A DNA stretch of 64,000 nt, taken from NCBI RefSeq assembly GCF_004570325.1, contig NZ_SPQO01000009.1, positions 124,001 through 188,000 of the forward strand, written 5' to 3'. The stretch is from Mycobacterium sp. PS03-16. Its GTDB lineage: Bacteria > Actinomycetota > Actinomycetes > Mycobacteriales > Mycobacteriaceae. Each line of letters opens with the position of its first letter. Position 1 is the first letter of the stretch. Positions 20,341 through 29,866 of the stretch are shown piece by piece. A model generated the notes under the pieces. The model worked only from the letters and a program-made list of their open reading frames with translations, did not search any database and had not been told where the DNA came from. A program made the position numbers and the translations under genes.

Positions 20341-20352
20341 CCTTCGACGTTA
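20341..20352 (-). promoter_or_regulatory. Leaderless-type promoter of ggt
   Basis: On the minus strand TAACGT (20347–20352), then 6 nt, then the ggt GTG. Confidence 0.5.
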
Positions 20353-20416
20353 GCGGAGCGACGCGGCGCCTGTCCCGAGGTCTCGTCCCTGGAACGGACG
20401 CGTCGCCCCACGGCAG

Positions 20417-20428
20417 TAACCTGTGAAG
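20417..20428 (+). promoter_or_regulatory. Leaderless-type promoter of uvrC
   Basis: TAACCT (20417–20422) plus 6 nt leads to the GTG at 20429. This favours that GTG over the in-frame GTG two codons earlier. Confidence 0.45.
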
Positions 20429-22444
20429 GTGCCCGATCCCGCGACGTACCGGCCGGCGCCCGGGTCGATTCCCGTGCAGCCCGGCGTCTACCGGTTCCGC
20501 GATCCGCACGGCCGGGTCATCTATGTCGGCAAGGCCAAGAGCCTGCGCAGCCGGCTCAACTCCTATTTCGCGGACATCTCCGGGCTGGCCCCGCGGACCC
20601 GGCAGATGGTGATGGCTGCGGGCAGCGTCGAGTGGACGGTGGTCACCACCGAGGTCGAGGCGCTGCAGCTCGAGTACAACTGGATCAAGGAGTTCGATCC
20701 GCGGTTCAACATCCGCTACCGCGACGACAAGTCCTACCCGGTGCTGGCCGTCACCCTCAACGAGGAATATCCCCGCCTCATGGTCTACCGGGGGCCGCGC
20801 CGCAAAGGGGTGCGCTACTTCGGGCCGTACTCCCACGCCTGGGCGATCCGCGAGACCCTGGACCTGCTCACCCGGGTGTTCCCGGCCCGGACGTGTTCGG
20901 CCGGAGTGTTCAAGCGTCACAGCCAGATCGACCGGCCGTGTCTGCTCGGGTACATCGACAAGTGCTCGGCGCCGTGCGTCGGCCGGGTCAGCGCCGAACA
21001 GCACCGCAGAATCGTCCTCGACTTCTGCGACTTCCTCGCGGGCAAGACCGACCGGCTGGCCCGCGACATGGAACTGCAGATGACCGAGGCCGCCGAAGCG
21101 CTCGACTTCGAGCGAGCGGCCCGGCTGCGCGACGACATCGGCGCACTCAAACGTGCCCTGGAGAAGCAGGCCGTCGTGTTCGGCGACGGCACCGACGCGG
21201 ACGTGGTGGCGTTCGCCGACGACGAGCTCGAAGCGGCCGTACAGGTGTTCCACGTCCGTGGCGGCCGCGTGCGCGGCCAGCGCGGTTGGGTGGTCGAGAA
21301 GTCCGGTGAGCCAGGAGAATCCGGTGAGGAGCAGCTGGTCGAACAGTTCCTCACCCAGTTCTACGGCGATCAGGCCGAACTCGGCGGCGCGAGCGACGGC
21401 GGCGGGGACGAGGCGGCCAACCCGGTGCCGCGCCAGGTGCTGGTGCCGTGCCTGCCCGACAACGCCGACGAACTGGCCACCTGGCTGAGCGGTCTGCGCG
21501 GCTCGCGGGTGGCGCTGCGAGTCGCGCAGCGCGGCGACAAGAAGGCACTCGCGGATACGGTCAAGCGCAACGCCATGGACGCGCTCGCCCAGCACAAACT
21601 CAAGCGGGCCGGTGACTTCACCGCGAGAAGCGCTGCGCTGCAAAGCATCCAAGATGCGCTCGGCCTGGCCGAAGCGCCGCTGCGCATCGAATGCGTCGAC
21701 ATCAGCCATGTGCAGGGCACCGACGTGGTGGCCTCGCTGGTGGTGTTCGAGGACGGGCTGCCGCGGAAGTCGGACTACCGGCACTACGCGATCCGGGAGG
21801 CCGCGGGCGAGGGCCGCTCGGATGACGTCGCATCGATCGCCGAGGTCACCCGCCGCCGGTTCTACCGGCACCTGCACGACATGCAGCATCCGACCGAGCT
21901 GTCTCCGGAAGGACGTTCCCGAAAGTTCGCCTATCCGCCCAACCTGTATGTCGTCGACGGTGGCGCCCCGCAGGTCAACGCCGCGCAGGCGGTGCTCGAC
22001 GAGCTCGGGATCAGCGACGTGGCGGTGATCGGGCTGGCCAAGCGGCTCGAGGAGGTGTGGGTCCCGGCCGAACCCGACCCGGTGATCATGCCCCGCAACA
22101 GCGAGGGCCTGTACCTGCTGCAGCGCGTGCGGGACGAAGCGCACCGCTTCGCGATCGCCTACCACCGCAGCAAACGATCCAAGCGGATGACGGCGTCGGC
22201 GCTGGACTCGGTGCGCGGGCTCGGTGAGCACCGGCGCAAGGCCCTGGTCACCCATTTCGGGTCGGTGGCGCGTCTGAAGGAGGCGTCGGTCGAGGACATC
22301 ACCGCGGTGCCGGGGATCGGGGTGGCGACGGCCCGGGCGGTTCTGGAAGCGTTGGGGGTGGAGCCGGCCGCACCCGCCGCACCGGCCGAATCGGACGCGG
22401 CGGCAGCGGTCATCGAGGATGATCGACACAGAGCATCGGGATGA
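20429..22444 (+). CDS. uvrC: Excinuclease ABC subunit C
   Basis: A 671-residue dual-incision nuclease of nucleotide excision repair. The GIY-YIG domain for 3' incision is at residues ~14–95 ([20 protein letters not shown]). The UVR/UvrB-binding motif follows at about 210–245 ([20 protein letters not shown]). The RNase H-like domain for 5' incision spans about 380–580 ([20 protein letters not shown] with its Asp; [11 protein letters not shown]). C-terminal helix-hairpin-helix repeats ([28 protein letters not shown]) end near 650. The stop overlaps the rapZ ATG. uvrC–rapZ–yvcK–whiA is a conserved actinobacterial order. Confidence 0.97.
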   Translation: MPDPATYRPAPGSIPVQPGVYRFRDPHGRVIYVGKAKSLRSRLNSYFADISGLAPRTRQMVMAAGSVEWTVVTTEVEALQLEYNWIKEFDPRFNIRYRDDKSYPVLAVTLNEEYPRLMVYRGPRRKGVRYFGPYSHAWAIRETLDLLTRVFPARTCSAGVFKRHSQIDRPCLLGYIDKCSAPCVGRVSAEQHRRIVLDFCDFLAGKTDRLARDMELQMTEAAEALDFERAARLRDDIGALKRALEKQAVVFGDGTDADVVAFADDELEAAVQVFHVRGGRVRGQRGWVVEKSGEPGESGEEQLVEQFLTQFYGDQAELGGASDGGGDEAANPVPRQVLVPCLPDNADELATWLSGLRGSRVALRVAQRGDKKALADTVKRNAMDALAQHKLKRAGDFTARSAALQSIQDALGLAEAPLRIECVDISHVQGTDVVASLVVFEDGLPRKSDYRHYAIREAAGEGRSDDVASIAEVTRRRFYRHLHDMQHPTELSPEGRSRKFAYPPNLYVVDGGAPQVNAAQAVLDELGISDVAVIGLAKRLEEVWVPAEPDPVIMPRNSEGLYLLQRVRDEAHRFAIAYHRSKRSKRMTASALDSVRGLGEHRRKALVTHFGSVARLKEASVEDITAVPGIGVATARAVLEALGVEPAAPAAPAESDAAAAVIEDDRHRASG

Positions 22445-23385
22445 CAGAGTCAGGGATGAGTGAGCAGTTGCGGGGTGGGCAGGTCGACGGCGGGACCGGC
22501 GGTGACATCGGCAGCTCCCACTCGGAGATCGACGTGGTGCTGGTCACCGGGCTGTCGGGCGCGGGGCGCGGTACGGCGGCCAAGGTGCTCGAAGACCTCG
22601 GCTGGTACGTCGCCGACAACCTGCCGCCCGAGCTGATCGCCCGCATGGTCGAGCTGGGCCTGGCCGCCGGCTCGCGCATCACCCAGCTCGCCGTGGTGAT
22701 GGACGTGCGGTCGCGCGGCTTCACCGGCGACCTCGACTGGGTGCGAAAAGACCTGGCCACCCGCAACATCACGCCGCGGGTGCTGTTCCTGGAGGCCAGC
22801 GACGACATCCTGGTGCGCCGCTACGAGCAGAACCGGCGCAGCCACCCGCTGCAGGGCGGGCAGACCCTGGCCGAGGGCATCGCGCGCGAGCGGACGCTGC
22901 TCGCCCCGGTGCGGGCGTCGGCCGATCTGGTCATCGACACCTCGACACTGTCGGTGCCCGCACTGCGGGAGAGCATCGAACGCGCCTTCGGCAGCGAGAC
23001 CAGGGCGCACACCAGCGTGACGGTCGAGTCGTTCGGTTACAAGTACGGGCTGCCGATGGATGCCGACACCGTGATGGACGTCCGATTCCTGCCCAATCCG
23101 CACTGGGTGGATGCACTGCGCCCGCACACGGGTCAGCACCCTGACGTGCGGGATTACGTCCTGGGTCAGCCGGGCGCCGAAGAGTTCCTCGACACCTACC
23201 ATCGACTCCTGGGCGTCGTGATCGACGGATACCGACGGGAGGGGAAGCGCTACATGACCGTCGCGATCGGGTGTACCGGCGGCAAACACCGCAGTGTCGC
23301 GATGGCCGAGGCGCTGGCGGGGCGGTTGCAAGGCGGTGACGAGCTCACGGTGCGGGTGCTGCACCGGGATCTGGGTCGCGAATGA
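22441..23385 (+). CDS. rapZ: RapZ/YvcJ-family nucleotide-binding protein (RNase adapter)
   Basis: A 314-residue P-loop protein. The N-terminal NTPase domain begins [20 protein letters not shown] (Walker A GLSGAGRG, about residue 38). Actinobacteria have Gly where many RapZ proteins have Ser. VMDVRSRGF carries the Walker B-like Asp. The C-terminal domain has [20 protein letters not shown] and the signature [14 protein letters not shown]. In E. coli RapZ guides decay of the GlmZ small RNA to set amino-sugar synthesis; the mycobacterial target is unknown. The ATG at 22441 overlaps the uvrC stop. An internal ATG at 22456 is an alternative. Confidence 0.93.
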   Translation: MTESGMSEQLRGGQVDGGTGGDIGSSHSEIDVVLVTGLSGAGRGTAAKVLEDLGWYVADNLPPELIARMVELGLAAGSRITQLAVVMDVRSRGFTGDLDWVRKDLATRNITPRVLFLEASDDILVRRYEQNRRSHPLQGGQTLAEGIARERTLLAPVRASADLVIDTSTLSVPALRESIERAFGSETRAHTSVTVESFGYKYGLPMDADTVMDVRFLPNPHWVDALRPHTGQHPDVRDYVLGQPGAEEFLDTYHRLLGVVIDGYRREGKRYMTVAIGCTGGKHRSVAMAEALAGRLQGGDELTVRVLHRDLGRE

Positions 23386-24395
23386 GCCCACGCATCGTCG
23401 CGCTCGGCGGCGGCCACGGGCTGTATGCCACGCTGTCGGCCGCGCGTCGCCTCAGCCCGCACATCACCGCCGTGGTCACGGTCGCCGACGACGGCGGCTC
23501 CTCGGGCCGGTTGCGCTCCGAACTCGACGTGGTGCCGCCGGGCGATCTGCGAATGGCGTTGGCCGCGTTGGCATCCGACAGCCCGCACGGGCGGTTGTGG
23601 GCCACCATCATCCAGCACCGGTTCGGGGGCAGCGGGGCGCTGGCCGGGCATCCGATCGGCAATCTCATGCTGGCGGGACTGTCCGAGGTGCTGGCCGACC
23701 CGGTCGCCGCGCTCGACGAGCTGGGCCGCGTGCTGGGGGTCAAGGGCAGGGTGCTGCCGATGTGCCCGATCGCGCTGCAGATCGAGGCCGACGTGGCCGG
23801 CCTGGAGTCCGATCCGCGGATGAGCCGGGTGATCCGCGGCCAGGTGGCGATCGCGACCACGGTCGGCAAGGTGCGCCGCGTGCGGCTGCTGCCGGGCAGT
23901 CCGCCGGCCACCCGCCAGGCCGTCGACGCGATCATGTCCGCCGATCTGGTGGTTTTGGGCCCGGGGTCGTGGTTCACCAGCGTGATTCCCCATGTGCTGG
24001 TGCCCGAACTGGCGGCGGCGCTGCGCGCGACGACGGCGCGGCGGGCGCTGGTGCTCAACCTGGCCGCCGAGCCAGGGGAGACGGCCGGGTTCTCGGTCGA
24101 ACGGCACATCCACGTGCTGAGCCAGCACGCACCGGACTTCACCGTGCACGACATCATCGTCGATGCGAGCCGGGTTCCCAGCGACCGGGAGCGTGAACAG
24201 CTCAGCCGGACCGCGACGATTCTCGGCGCTCGAGTTGAGTTCGCCGACGTCTGCCGACCTGGTACACCTTTACATGACCCGGCGAAACTGGCCGCGGCGT
24301 TGGAGGGCGTCCGGGTGCGGGGGACGGCGGGGGACCGCGCGCAAGCGCCCGCTCCCACACCGAACCGACCGAGAGGTGACGACTCGTGGCGATGA
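23382..24395 (+). CDS. YvcK/CuvA-family gluconeogenesis factor
   Basis: A 337-residue Rossmann-like protein of the UPF0052/YvcK (CofD-related) family. It starts with [20 protein letters not shown] and [20 protein letters not shown] (residues ~5–45), then [28 protein letters not shown] and [20 protein letters not shown]. The family binds UDP-sugars and in mycobacteria (CuvA) affects cell-wall synthesis and growth on some carbon sources. The ATG overlaps rapZ by ATGA and the 3' end overlaps whiA by 10 nt. It is the Rv1422 counterpart by synteny. Confidence 0.92.
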   Translation: MSPRIVALGGGHGLYATLSAARRLSPHITAVVTVADDGGSSGRLRSELDVVPPGDLRMALAALASDSPHGRLWATIIQHRFGGSGALAGHPIGNLMLAGLSEVLADPVAALDELGRVLGVKGRVLPMCPIALQIEADVAGLESDPRMSRVIRGQVAIATTVGKVRRVRLLPGSPPATRQAVDAIMSADLVVLGPGSWFTSVIPHVLVPELAAALRATTARRALVLNLAAEPGETAGFSVERHIHVLSQHAPDFTVHDIIVDASRVPSDREREQLSRTATILGARVEFADVCRPGTPLHDPAKLAAALEGVRVRGTAGDRAQAPAPTPNRPRGDDSWR

Positions 24396-25369
24396 CAGCC
24401 GAGGTCAAAGACGAGCTGAGCCGGCTGGTGGTCAACTCGGTGAGCGCCCGGCGCGCCGAGGTGGCGTCGCTGCTGCGCTTCGCCGGCGGGCTGCACATCG
24501 TGTCGGGACGCGTCGTGGTGGAGGCGGAGGTCGACCTCGGCATCATCGCCCGCCGGTTGCGCAAGGACATCTACGACCTGTACGGCTACAACGCCGTCGT
24601 ACACATGTTGTCGGCCAGCGGGATTCGCAAGAGCACCCGTTACGTGGTGCGGGTCGCCAAGGACGGCGAGGCACTCGCGCGGCAGACCGGGCTGCTCGAT
24701 CTGCGCGGCCGCCCGGTGCGGGGCCTGCCCGCCCAGGTCGTCGGCGGCAGCGTGGGAGACGCCGAGGCCGCGTGGCGGGGCGCCTTCCTGGCGCACGGGT
24801 CGCTGACCGAGCCCGGCCGGTCGTCGGCGCTGGAGGTCAGCTGCCCGGGGCCGGAGGCGGCGCTGGCACTCGTGGGCGCGGCGCGCCGGCTCGGGGTGAG
24901 CGCGAAGGCGCGGGAAGTGCGCGGCAGCGACCGGGTGGTGGTGCGTGACGGGGAGGCCATCGGTGCGCTGCTGACCCGGATGGGAGCTCAGGACACCCGG
25001 CTGACCTGGGAAGAGCGCCGGATGCGCCGTGAGGTGCGTGCCACCGCCAACCGGCTGGCCAACTTCGACGACGCCAACCTCCGGCGCTCCGCGCGCGCGG
25101 CGGTGGCCGCCGCCGCCCGGGTTGAGCGGGCGCTGAACATCCTGGGCGACTCGGTGCCCGATCATCTCGCCGCCGCGGGCAAGCTGCGGGTGGAGCACCG
25201 GCAGGCCTCGCTGGAGGAACTGGGCCGGCTGGCCGATCCGCCGATGACCAAAGACGCTGTGGCGGGCCGCATTCGGCGGTTGCTGTCGATGGCCGATCGC
25301 AAGGCCAAGCAGGACGGCATCCCGGACACCGAATCCGCGGTCACACCCGACCTGCTCGAAGACGCATGA
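24386..25369 (+). CDS. whiA: WhiA sporulation-type transcriptional regulator
   Basis: A 327-residue WhiA. The N-terminal LAGLIDADG-like domain ([13 protein letters not shown] to about residue 205) has lost the catalytic acids of homing endonucleases, as in the family. The C-terminal helix-turn-helix (about 225–305) reads [20 protein letters not shown] and [12 protein letters not shown]. It controls division-related genes in Streptomyces, and its job in mycobacteria is less clear. The GTG at 24386 is 9 nt after GAGAGG. The ATG two codons later is an alternative. It ends the uvrC–rapZ–yvcK–whiA run. Confidence 0.95.
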   Translation: MAMTAEVKDELSRLVVNSVSARRAEVASLLRFAGGLHIVSGRVVVEAEVDLGIIARRLRKDIYDLYGYNAVVHMLSASGIRKSTRYVVRVAKDGEALARQTGLLDLRGRPVRGLPAQVVGGSVGDAEAAWRGAFLAHGSLTEPGRSSALEVSCPGPEAALALVGAARRLGVSAKAREVRGSDRVVVRDGEAIGALLTRMGAQDTRLTWEERRMRREVRATANRLANFDDANLRRSARAAVAAAARVERALNILGDSVPDHLAAAGKLRVEHRQASLEELGRLADPPMTKDAVAGRIRRLLSMADRKAKQDGIPDTESAVTPDLLEDA

Positions 25370-25396
25370 CTCTGCCCGCCGAATCTCGTTGACACT

Positions 25397-25438
25397 GCGC
25401 TCAGATCGCAGAAACGGCGATTCCCACGATCTGAGCGC
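25397..25438. terminator. 12-bp perfect inverted repeat after whiA
   Basis: GCGCTCAGATCG (25397–25408) and CGATCTGAGCGC (25427–25438) are perfect inverted repeats around an 18-nt loop. A further G·U and C–G pair extend the stem. It lies 28 bp after the whiA stop with no U-tract, so it may be a non-canonical terminator. A consensus -35-like TTGACA (25389–25394) touches its left side, so an operator or a dispersed repeat is also possible. Confidence 0.45.
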
Positions 25439-25492
25439 GGTATCGACGAGGATCCGCGTTTTCTCGTGGCCACTTGCGGCTACCACTGCGGT

Positions 25493-26191
25493 ATGGGCAC
25501 CCTCAGAGTCGGGACGGTGTTCCCGGACCCGCCGTTCACCGGCATGGACGGCGACGCCGGACTGGACATCGACCTGATGACCGCGATCGCCGACCACCTC
25601 GGCGACTCGGCGGAGTTCATCCGGTACGACGGCGCCGACCCCGACGGAGTGTTCGGCGCCCTGACCGACGGCACCGTCGCCTGCGTCGCCGCCGGCGCCT
25701 CGGTGACACCGATGCGAGAACAGCAGGTGTCGTTCGCCCCGCCCTATCTGATCAGCGGCCAGGCCCTCGCCGTCGACACCGCGAGGTTGCCGCACGTGCA
25801 CGGGATCGCCGATGTCGACGGCCTGACCATCGGCGTCCAGCGCGGGTCCACGGCCTGCGACACCGCCGACCAACTGGCGGGCCGGGCCACCGTCAGGCGC
25901 TACGACGACACGGGTGCCGCGCTGGCCGACCTCCGCGCCGGCCGCTGCGACGCCGTCATGGCCCTGGCCCCCGTCCTCGCCGAGCTCGTCAGACCCCACC
26001 AGGGGGTGGAGGTCGTGCAGAAGGGTCTGTCCACCGAACACATCGCGATCGCCGTCGCCCGCCACGACCAGCAGCTGCTGAGCCGAATCACCGTGGCGCA
26101 GGCCGAACTCGAGGACGACGGCACGCTGCAGCAGATTCGCCGGAAATGGCTCGGCAATCCCTACGCCGACCAGACCCTGGCCGTGCACTGA
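25493..26191 (+). CDS. Periplasmic-type solute-binding domain (SBP_bac_3) without signal peptide
   Basis: A 232-residue protein matching the amino-acid-type extracellular solute-binding fold. It has TLRVGTVFPDPPFTGMDGDA at the N-terminus, GLDIDLMTAIADHL, ASVTPMREQQVSFAPPYLIS (about 75) and GVQRGSTACDTADQL (about 115), with LQQIRRKWLG near the C-terminus. The domain starts at residue 2, so there is no signal peptide or lipobox in this frame; the in-frame GTG at 25466 adds only nine residues. No permease or ATPase gene is adjacent. It may be a cytoplasmic ligand-binding protein or a stranded remnant of a transporter. The ATG is 6 nt after a weak -10 (TACCAC). Confidence 0.75.
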   Translation: MGTLRVGTVFPDPPFTGMDGDAGLDIDLMTAIADHLGDSAEFIRYDGADPDGVFGALTDGTVACVAAGASVTPMREQQVSFAPPYLISGQALAVDTARLPHVHGIADVDGLTIGVQRGSTACDTADQLAGRATVRRYDDTGAALADLRAGRCDAVMALAPVLAELVRPHQGVEVVQKGLSTEHIAIAVARHDQQLLSRITVAQAELEDDGTLQQIRRKWLGNPYADQTLAVH

Positions 26192-26220
26192 CCAGCCCGC
26201 GCGGAGCCGAACGGCCATGA

Positions 26221-27288
<1,068 letters not shown>

Positions 27289-27294
27289 CCCGTC

Positions 27295-28509
27295 ATGGCC
27301 GTCAAGACGCTTGACGATCTGCTGTCCGAAGGCGTCGCGGGCCGGGGCGTGCTCGTGCGCTCCGACCTCAACGTCCCGCTCGACGATGACGGTGCGATCA
27401 CCGACCCGGGCCGCATCATCGCGTCGGTGCCCACGCTGAAGGCGCTGGCCGAGGCTGGCGCCAAGGTCGTGGTGACGGCGCATCTCGGCCGGCCGAAGGG
27501 TGGGCCGGACCCGAAGTTCTCGCTCAAGCCGGTCGCGGCCGCGCTCGGCGAACAGCTGGGCCGGCACGTGCAGCTGGCCGGTGACGTGGTCGGCACCGAC
27601 GCGCTCGCGCGCTCCGAGGGGCTGACCGACGGGGACATCCTGCTGCTGGAGAACATCCGCTTCGACGAGCGCGAGACCAGTAAGGACGACGGCCAGCGGC
27701 AGGCGCTGGCCCGCCAGCTCGTCGAACTGGTCGGTGAGGACGGCGCCTTCGTCTCCGACGGGTTCGGTGTGGTGCACCGCAAGCAGGCTTCGGTCTACGA
27801 CGTCGCCACACTGCTGCCGCACTACGCCGGCACGCTGGTGGCCGCCGAGGTCAAGGTGCTCGAACAGCTGACCAGCTCCACCGACCGCCCGTACGCGGTG
27901 GTGCTCGGCGGGTCCAAGGTCTCCGACAAGCTGGCGGTCATCGAATCGCTGGCCACCAAGGCCGACAGTCTCGTCATCGGCGGCGGCATGTGCTTCACCT
28001 TCCTCGCCTCCCAGGGCGTCCCGGTGGGCAAGTCGCTGCTGCAGGAGGAGATGATCGACACCTGCCGCGAGCTGCTCGAGACCTACGGCGACGTGATCCA
28101 CCTGCCCGTCGACATCGTCGTAGCGCCGGAGTTCTCCGCCGACGCCGAGCCCGAAACCGTTGCCGCGGAACGAATTCCGGACGACAAGATGGGCCTGGAC
28201 ATCGGACCCGAATCGGTGCGCCGGTTCACCGCGCTGCTGTCGAACGCCAAGACGGTGTTCTGGAACGGCCCGATGGGCGTGTTCGAGTTCCCGGCGTTCG
28301 CCGCGGGCACCCGCGGGGTGGCCGAGGCGATCATCGGCGCCACCGGCAAGGGGGCGTTCAGCGTCGTCGGTGGCGGCGACAGCGCCGCGGCCGTGCGACA
28401 GCTCGGCCTGGCCGAGGACGGCTTCTCCCACATCTCGACCGGGGGCGGCGCCTCGCTGGAGTACCTGGAGGGCAAGACGTTGCCCGGCATCGAAGTCCTC
28501 GAGAGCTGA
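27295..28509 (+). CDS. pgk: Phosphoglycerate kinase
   Basis: A 404-residue glycolytic kinase transferring phosphate from 1,3-bisphosphoglycerate to ADP. Markers are [16 protein letters not shown] (about residues 15–30), [12 protein letters not shown] (about 58), [12 protein letters not shown] (about 116) and [15 protein letters not shown] (about 198). [10 protein letters not shown] (about 322) and [14 protein letters not shown] (about 360) follow in the nucleotide domain. The ATG is 6 bp after the gap stop. tpiA follows after 12 bp. Confidence 0.98.
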   Translation: MAVKTLDDLLSEGVAGRGVLVRSDLNVPLDDDGAITDPGRIIASVPTLKALAEAGAKVVVTAHLGRPKGGPDPKFSLKPVAAALGEQLGRHVQLAGDVVGTDALARSEGLTDGDILLLENIRFDERETSKDDGQRQALARQLVELVGEDGAFVSDGFGVVHRKQASVYDVATLLPHYAGTLVAAEVKVLEQLTSSTDRPYAVVLGGSKVSDKLAVIESLATKADSLVIGGGMCFTFLASQGVPVGKSLLQEEMIDTCRELLETYGDVIHLPVDIVVAPEFSADAEPETVAAERIPDDKMGLDIGPESVRRFTALLSNAKTVFWNGPMGVFEFPAFAAGTRGVAEAIIGATGKGAFSVVGGGDSAAAVRQLGLAEDGFSHISTGGGASLEYLEGKTLPGIEVLES

Positions 28510-28521
28510 AAGGCCCCGCAA

Positions 28522-29307
28522 TTGAGCCGCAAACCGCTGATCGCCGGCAATTGGAAGATGAACCTCAACCACTTCGAGGCCATCGCGCTGGTGCAGAAGA
28601 TCGCGTTCTCACTGCCGGAGAAGTACTTCGACAAGGTCGATGTGACCGTGATCCCGCCGTTCACCGACCTGCGTAGCGTGCAAACCCTGGTCGACGGCGA
28701 CAAGCTGCGCCTGACCTACGGTGCGCAGGACGTCTCGCAGCACGATTCGGGCGCCTACACCGGCGAGATCAGCGGCGCCTTCCTGGCCAAGCTCGGATGC
28801 TCGTTCGTCGTCGTCGGGCACTCCGAGCGGCGCACCTACCACCACGAGGACGACGCGCTGGTGGCCGCCAAGGCCGCCGCGGCGTTCAAGCACGGGCTGA
28901 CGCCGATCGTCTGCATCGGTGAGCAGCTGGAGGTCCGTGAGGCCGGCAACCACGTCGAGTACAACGTCGAATCGCTGCGCGGCTCGCTGGCCGGGTTGAC
29001 CGCCGAGCAGCTCGGTCAGGTCGTGATCGCCTACGAGCCGGTCTGGGCCATCGGCACCGGCCGCGTCGCGGGCGCGGCCGACGCGCAGGAGGTCTGCAAG
29101 GCCATCCGCGACGAGCTCGGCACGCTGTCGTCCCCGCACGCCGCGGCCGGCGTGCGGGTGCTCTACGGGGGCTCGGTGAACGCCAAGAACGTCGGCGAGA
29201 TCGTCGCCCAGAGCGACGTCGACGGTGCGCTGGTGGGCGGTGCCTCACTCGACGGTGAGCAGTTCGCGACCCTGTCGGCGATCGCTGCGGGCGGCCCCCT
29301 GCCCTGA
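28522..29307 (+). CDS. tpiA: Triosephosphate isomerase
   Basis: A 261-residue TIM barrel interconverting dihydroxyacetone phosphate and glyceraldehyde-3-phosphate. Visible are [12 protein letters not shown] (Asn/Lys of the active site), [14 protein letters not shown] (catalytic His, about residue 102) and [15 protein letters not shown] (catalytic Glu, about 174). [12 protein letters not shown] completes the phosphate loop. The start is a TTG (28522) with GAAAGG upstream. No in-frame ATG or GTG lies close, and the protein would otherwise lose its active-site start. Confidence 0.98.
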   Translation: MSRKPLIAGNWKMNLNHFEAIALVQKIAFSLPEKYFDKVDVTVIPPFTDLRSVQTLVDGDKLRLTYGAQDVSQHDSGAYTGEISGAFLAKLGCSFVVVGHSERRTYHHEDDALVAAKAAAAFKHGLTPIVCIGEQLEVREAGNHVEYNVESLRGSLAGLTAEQLGQVVIAYEPVWAIGTGRVAGAADAQEVCKAIRDELGTLSSPHAAAGVRVLYGGSVNAKNVGEIVAQSDVDGALVGGASLDGEQFATLSAIAAGGPLP

Positions 29308-29347
29308 CCCGCCCCGACCCGGAACCCGGATCGGCGCGCGCGGCCTG

Positions 29348-29360
29348 TAAACTCGCCGCC
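29348..29360 (+). promoter_or_regulatory. Leaderless-type promoter of secG
   Basis: TAAACT (29348–29353), a good TANNNT preceded by TG, then 7 nt and the secG ATG. Confidence 0.55.
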
Positions 29361-29594
29361 ATGATTCTCGCGCTGCAGATCACGCTGATCGTCACCAGCC
29401 TTCTGGTGGTGCTCCTGGTGCTGCTGCATCGCGCCAAGGGTGGCGGTCTGTCGACCCTGTTCGGTGGCGGCGTGCAGTCCAGCCTGTCGGGATCCACGGT
29501 GGTCGAGAAGAACCTCGACCGGTTGACGCTGTTCGTGACCGGCATCTGGGTCGTGTCGATCATCGGCGTCGGACTGCAGATCAAGTTCGGCTGA
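29361..29594 (+). CDS. secG: Preprotein translocase subunit SecG
   Basis: A 77-residue membrane protein with two helices (about residues 2–22 and 52–74). The conserved central loop HRAKGGGLSTLFGGGVQSSL lies between them, as in the SecG family. It is the accessory subunit of the SecYEG channel. Length is normal. It lies between tpiA and a small acidic ORF, and has its own -10 element next to the ATG. Confidence 0.95.
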   Translation: MILALQITLIVTSLLVVLLVLLHRAKGGGLSTLFGGGVQSSLSGSTVVEKNLDRLTLFVTGIWVVSIIGVGLQIKFG

Positions 29595-29645
29595 GCCGGG
29601 TCACATTCCGGGTTGTCCCACCTTGCCGGCGGGTAACCGACAGCC

Positions 29646-29816
29646 ATGGCTCGAGAAGAAAACCTCAACGACGTGATGGTGCCCACCGAAGACGTGCACC
29701 CGGACCACCGCGAACACGCCAAGGAACCGCACCCGCTCGATGACGACGAATTGGCCCGCCGGGCCCAGCACGAGCGCGACATCACCGGCGCCGACAAGCC
29801 CGACACCGGCGTCTAG
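29646..29816 (+). CDS. Small acidic hydrophilic protein (56 residues)
   Basis: [20 protein letters not shown] begins a 56-residue ORF rich in Asp, Glu, His and Arg and ending DKPDTGV. It has no hydrophobic segment and is probably intrinsically disordered. The ATG is 6 nt after TAACCG, a near -10 in the leaderless geometry. It fills the secG–ppc gap and ends 50 bp before the ppc start. I do not recognise the family; it resembles small conserved hypothetical proteins of actinobacteria in composition only. Confidence 0.6.
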   Translation: MAREENLNDVMVPTEDVHPDHREHAKEPHPLDDDELARRAQHERDITGADKPDTGV

Positions 29817-29853
29817 CCACCCCACCCGCCATGCGCCGCAACGGCGCTGCGCC

Positions 29854-29866
29854 GATACTGGAACGC
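29854..29866 (+). promoter_or_regulatory. Possible leaderless-type promoter of ppc
   Basis: GATACT (29854–29859) plus 7 nt leads to the ATG at 29867. The first base departs from TANNNT, so the call is weaker than for other genes, but it favours 29867 over the upstream ATG at 29831. Confidence 0.35.
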
